Source: Moraxellaceae bacterium (GTDB lineage Bacteria > Pseudomonadota > Gammaproteobacteria > Pseudomonadales > Moraxellaceae). Taken from it: a stretch of 64,000 nt of DNA. Below the pieces are notes generated by a model. That model worked only from the letters and a program-made list of their open reading frames with translations. It was not told where the DNA came from and searched no databases. The position numbers were made by a program, and so were the translations under genes. This document shows, one piece after another, positions 61,649 to 64,000 of this stretch; within the stretch, counting starts at the first letter, position 1, and every line of letters starts with the position of its first letter. The DNA lies in NCBI GenBank assembly GCA_029237815.1, contig JAQZBP010000002.1:62001-126000 (forward strand). Reading direction: 5' to 3'.

Positions 61649-62836
61649 TCAGCACGGGACACCCGGCACCCTTACCCACCCCTCCATAAGGATGCGTGCA
61701 CTGCGGCTCATTATCGCCTTGGTGACTGTCCACTCGCCTCCGACAAACTGCGCCTCAGCCCCCACCCGCAGGGTACCGGACGGGTGGCCGAAGCGAACAG
61801 CCTGGCGCGCCCCTCCTCCGGCGGCCAAGTTGACCAGGGTGCCGGGAATGGCGGCGGCAGTGCCTATGGCGACGGCGCAGGTGCCCATCATGGCATGGTG
61901 CAATTTACCCATCGACAGCGCGCGCACCAGCAGGTCCACGTCACCCGCCCTGATCAGCTTGCCGCTGGAGGCTGTGTAGTCCGTCGATGGCGCAACGAAT
62001 GCGATCTTGGGGGTGTGCTGGCGGGTCAGGGCCTCTTCCGGGGCCTTGATCAGACCCATGCGCAGGGCGCCGGCCACACGGATGGCCTCAAACTTCGCCA
62101 GGGCAGCGGAATCCGTGTTGATGGCCTCGCGCAGCTCGGTGCCGGTGTAGCCGATGTCGGCGGCGTTCACGAACACGGTGGGGATGCCGGCCGTGATCAT
62201 GGTGGCCTTGAGCGTGCCGATGCCGGGCACCTCCAGGTCGTCCACCAGGTTACCGGTGGGGAACATGGAGCCGCCCTCCTCCGCGTCATCGGAGGGGTCG
62301 ACGAACTCCAGCACGATCTCGGCGGCCGGGAAGGTCACGCCATCGAGCTCGAAGTCGCCGGTTTCCTGCACCTGGCCGTTGGTCACCGGCACGTGGGCGA
62401 TGATGGTCTTGCGGATATTGGCTTGCCAGATGCGCACCACGCAGGTGCCGTTGTCCGGGATGCGCGCGGGGTCGACCAGGCCTGCGTGGATGGCGAAGGC
62501 GCCGGCGGCGGTGGACAGGTTGCCGCAGTTGCCGCTCCAGTCCACGAAGGCCTTGTCGATGGAGACCTGGCCGTAGAGGTAGTCGACGTCGTGGTCGGGC
62601 ACCGAGGCCTTCGACAGGATCACGCACTTGCTGGTGCTGGAGGTGGCGCCGCCCATGCCATCGATATGCGCGGCATAGGGGTCGGGGCTGCCAATCACGC
62701 GCATGAACAGCTTGTCGCGGGCTGGGCCGGGTTGCTGGCAGCTCGCCGGCAGGTCCTGCAGGCGGAAGAACACGCCCTTGCTGGTGCCGCCGCGCATATA
62801 GGTAGCGGGAATCTTGATTTGCGGAGCATGGGCCAT
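61649..62836 (-). CDS. prpF: 2-methylaconitate cis-trans isomerase
   Basis: Works with AcnD in the 2-methylcitrate cycle for propionate: it isomerises the 2-methylaconitate that AcnD forms. The 395-residue product matches the family: PATYMRGGTSKGVFFRLQDL, RVIGSPDPYAAHIDGMGGAT, SSTSKCVIL, VDWSGNCGNLSTAAGAFAI and MMGTCAVAIGTAAAIPGT. ATG at 62836 gives the natural start (GAGAGGA eight bases upstream). It follows acnD by 171 bases with a hairpin between. Confidence 0.95.
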   Translation of the reverse strand: MAHAPQIKIPATYMRGGTSKGVFFRLQDLPASCQQPGPARDKLFMRVIGSPDPYAAHIDGMGGATSSTSKCVILSKASVPDHDVDYLYGQVSIDKAFVDWSGNCGNLSTAAGAFAIHAGLVDPARIPDNGTCVVRIWQANIRKTIIAHVPVTNGQVQETGDFELDGVTFPAAEIVLEFVDPSDDAEEGGSMFPTGNLVDDLEVPGIGTLKATMITAGIPTVFVNAADIGYTGTELREAINTDSAALAKFEAIRVAGALRMGLIKAPEEALTRQHTPKIAFVAPSTDYTASSGKLIRAGDVDLLVRALSMGKLHHAMMGTCAVAIGTAAAIPGTLVNLAAGGGARQAVRFGHPSGTLRVGAEAQFVGGEWTVTKAIMSRSARILMEGWVRVPGVPC

Positions 62837-62934
62837 GGTGTGGTCCTCTCTTGAAGCGCCGAGGCCGATAGCATCGTCGCGAAAATTCACGGCAGGTGAT
62901 GACCCACCCGGTTCAATTCAGCGAGCGCCATGCG

Positions 62935-62968
62935 CATCGACCCGGGCGGAGGTCGCGCCGGGTCGATG
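62935..62968. repeat. GC-rich hairpin between acnD and prpF
   Basis: Perfect 11-bp stem CATCGACCCGG / CCGGGTCGATG (62935-62945, 62958-62968) with a 12-base loop. No T tract follows in either direction, so it is more likely an mRNA-processing or stability element than a terminator. Confidence 0.5.
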
Positions 62969-63007
62969 GCAGGGAGCGGGGTCCGGCAGCACGCCGGTGT
63001 TGCGCCC

Positions 63008-64000
63008 TTACGCCTTCGCGCTTTCCAGGAAGTCCTTGGCGAAGCGCTGCAGCACGCCGCCCGCCTCGTACACGGACACTTCCTCGTCGGAGTCCAGGCG
63101 GCAGGTCACCGGCACCTTCACGGTCTCGCCGCTCTTGCGATGAATGACCAGCGTCAGGTCCGCGCGCGGCGTGAGCTTGCCTTCGACGTCATAGGTTTCG
63201 GTACCGTCCAGGCCCAGGGTCAGGCGATTGGTGCCGGCCTTGAACTCCAGCGGCAGCACGCCCATGCCGATCAGGTTGGTGCGGTGGATGCGCTCGAAGC
63301 CTTCGGCCACGATGGCTTCCACGCCCGCGAGACGCACGCCCTTGGCCGCCCAGTCGCGCGACGAGCCCTGGCCGTAGTCGGCGCCGGCGATGATGATCAG
63401 CGGCTGCTTGCGCTCCATATAGGTCTCGATGGCTTCCCACATGCGCATGACCTTGCCTTCCGGTTCCACGCGCGCAAGCGAGCCTTTCTTGACCTGGCCA
63501 TCGACCACGGCCATCTCGTTGACCAGCTCCTTGTTGGCGAAGGTCGCGCGCTGCGTGGTCAGGTGATCGCCGCGGTGGGTCGCGTAGGAATTGAAGTCCT
63601 CTTCCGGCAGGCCCATCTTGTGCAGGTACTCGCCCGCCGCCGAGTTCATCAGGATCGCGTTGGACGGCGAGAGATGGTCGGTGGTGATGTTGTCCGGCAG
63701 CAGCGCCAGGGGGCGCATGCCCTTGAGCGTGCGCTCGCCGGCCAGCGCGCCCTCCCAGTACGGGGGGCGGCGGATGTAGGTGCTCATCTCGCGCCAGGCG
63801 TACAGCGGCGAGACGGCCTTCTCGGCATCCTGCTTCTCGAACATCGGGATGTAGATCTGGTTGAACTGCGACGGCTTCACCGCGCGCGCCACGATGGCGT
63901 CGATCTCGTCATCCGAGGGCCAGATGTCCTTCAGGCGGACTTCCTTGCCATCGACCACGGCCAGCACATCCTGCTCGATGTCGAAGCGGATGGTGCCGGC
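63008..64000 (-). CDS. acnD: Fe/S-dependent 2-methylisocitrate dehydratase, N-terminus beyond window
   Basis: The C-terminal 330 residues of a family usually about 865 long; the frame is open to the right edge. Aconitase-family dehydratase, converting 2-methylcitrate to 2-methyl-cis-aconitate, which PrpF then isomerises. Visible are the aconitase swivel-domain segments: LLPDNITTDHLSPSNAI, FNSYATHRGDHLTTQRATFA and IIAGADYGQGSSRDWAAKG, then VEAIVAEGFERIHRTNLIGM and GVLPLEF. The cluster cysteines lie outside the window. The neighbouring prpF supports the AcnD call over plain aconitase. The other prp genes would lie to the right. Confidence 0.95.
   Translation of the reverse strand, partial: AGTIRFDIEQDVLAVVDGKEVRLKDIWPSDDEIDAIVARAVKPSQFNQIYIPMFEKQDAEKAVSPLYAWREMSTYIRRPPYWEGALAGERTLKGMRPLALLPDNITTDHLSPSNAILMNSAAGEYLHKMGLPEEDFNSYATHRGDHLTTQRATFANKELVNEMAVVDGQVKKGSLARVEPEGKVMRMWEAIETYMERKQPLIIIAGADYGQGSSRDWAAKGVRLAGVEAIVAEGFERIHRTNLIGMGVLPLEFKAGTNRLTLGLDGTETYDVEGKLTPRADLTLVIHRKSGETVKVPVTCRLDSDEEVSVYEAGGVLQRFAKDFLESAKA

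Overview
The window is a dense stretch (57 genes called) of a GC-rich chromosome, most likely from a gammaproteobacterium. Supporting markers are the long QueF form, RoxA, SelO with a cysteine tail, the divergent tesA/ybbA-ybbP pair, the divergent PpsA/PpsR pair, AcnD with PrpF, a PA4642-type protein, and DUF1853 and DUF2804 proteins. A Nevskiales/Solimonadaceae-like or Pseudomonas-related lineage would fit, but that is inference. I found no rRNA, tRNA, CRISPR array, prophage or intact insertion sequence.

Layout. 1-16 kb: a truncated 7TMR-DISM sensor, purB, roxA, gdhA, an NfeD protease with a slipin, an SGNH hydrolase, an MpaB-like oxygenase with a CaiB-type CoA-transferase, an acyltransferase and a giant DUF349 protein. 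16-28 kb: tesA opposite an ABC lipoprotein-exporter-like pair, a pore-less voltage-sensor-like membrane protein, the first member of an unrecognised helical protein family, PA4642, DUF1853/DUF2804, a one-cysteine exported peroxiredoxin, a serine hydrolase, a fatty-acid desaturase and selO. 28-34 kb (minus strand): two more members of the unrecognised family, then a histidine phosphatase-YadG-YadH-QueF operon. 34-41.4 kb: a tightly overlapping eight-gene operon of lipid-modifying enzymes ending in a B12-binding MerR regulator and a photolyase. 41-50 kb: ParA, SpmAB-like protein, an ArsJ-type GAPDH, an AT-richer unexplained stretch with long-range inverted repeats, a lytic transglycosylase, a Rieske protein, ppsA and ppsR. 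50.5-61.3 kb: WecE and WecD-like enzymes, a GT2 glycosyltransferase, a fatty-acid hydroxylase, a GT-C membrane protein and four related secreted proteins. 61.6-64 kb: prpF and truncated acnD of the methylcitrate cycle.

How parts work together. The 34-41 kb operon reads as a light-induced membrane and DNA protection module. Its regulator keeps the residue pattern of adenosylcobalamin photoreceptors (W-x9-E-H plus E-x-H-x2-G), and a perfect palindrome covers the likely -10 box in front of the first gene. The 50.5-61.3 kb block looks like a cell-surface module combining sugar-nucleotide enzymes, glycosyltransferases, a lipid hydroxylase and exported beta-rich proteins. The least understood material is the three-paralogue family (20.6, 28.9 and 29.7 kb), the voltage-sensor-like protein beside its first member, and the 44.8-45.3 kb stretch.
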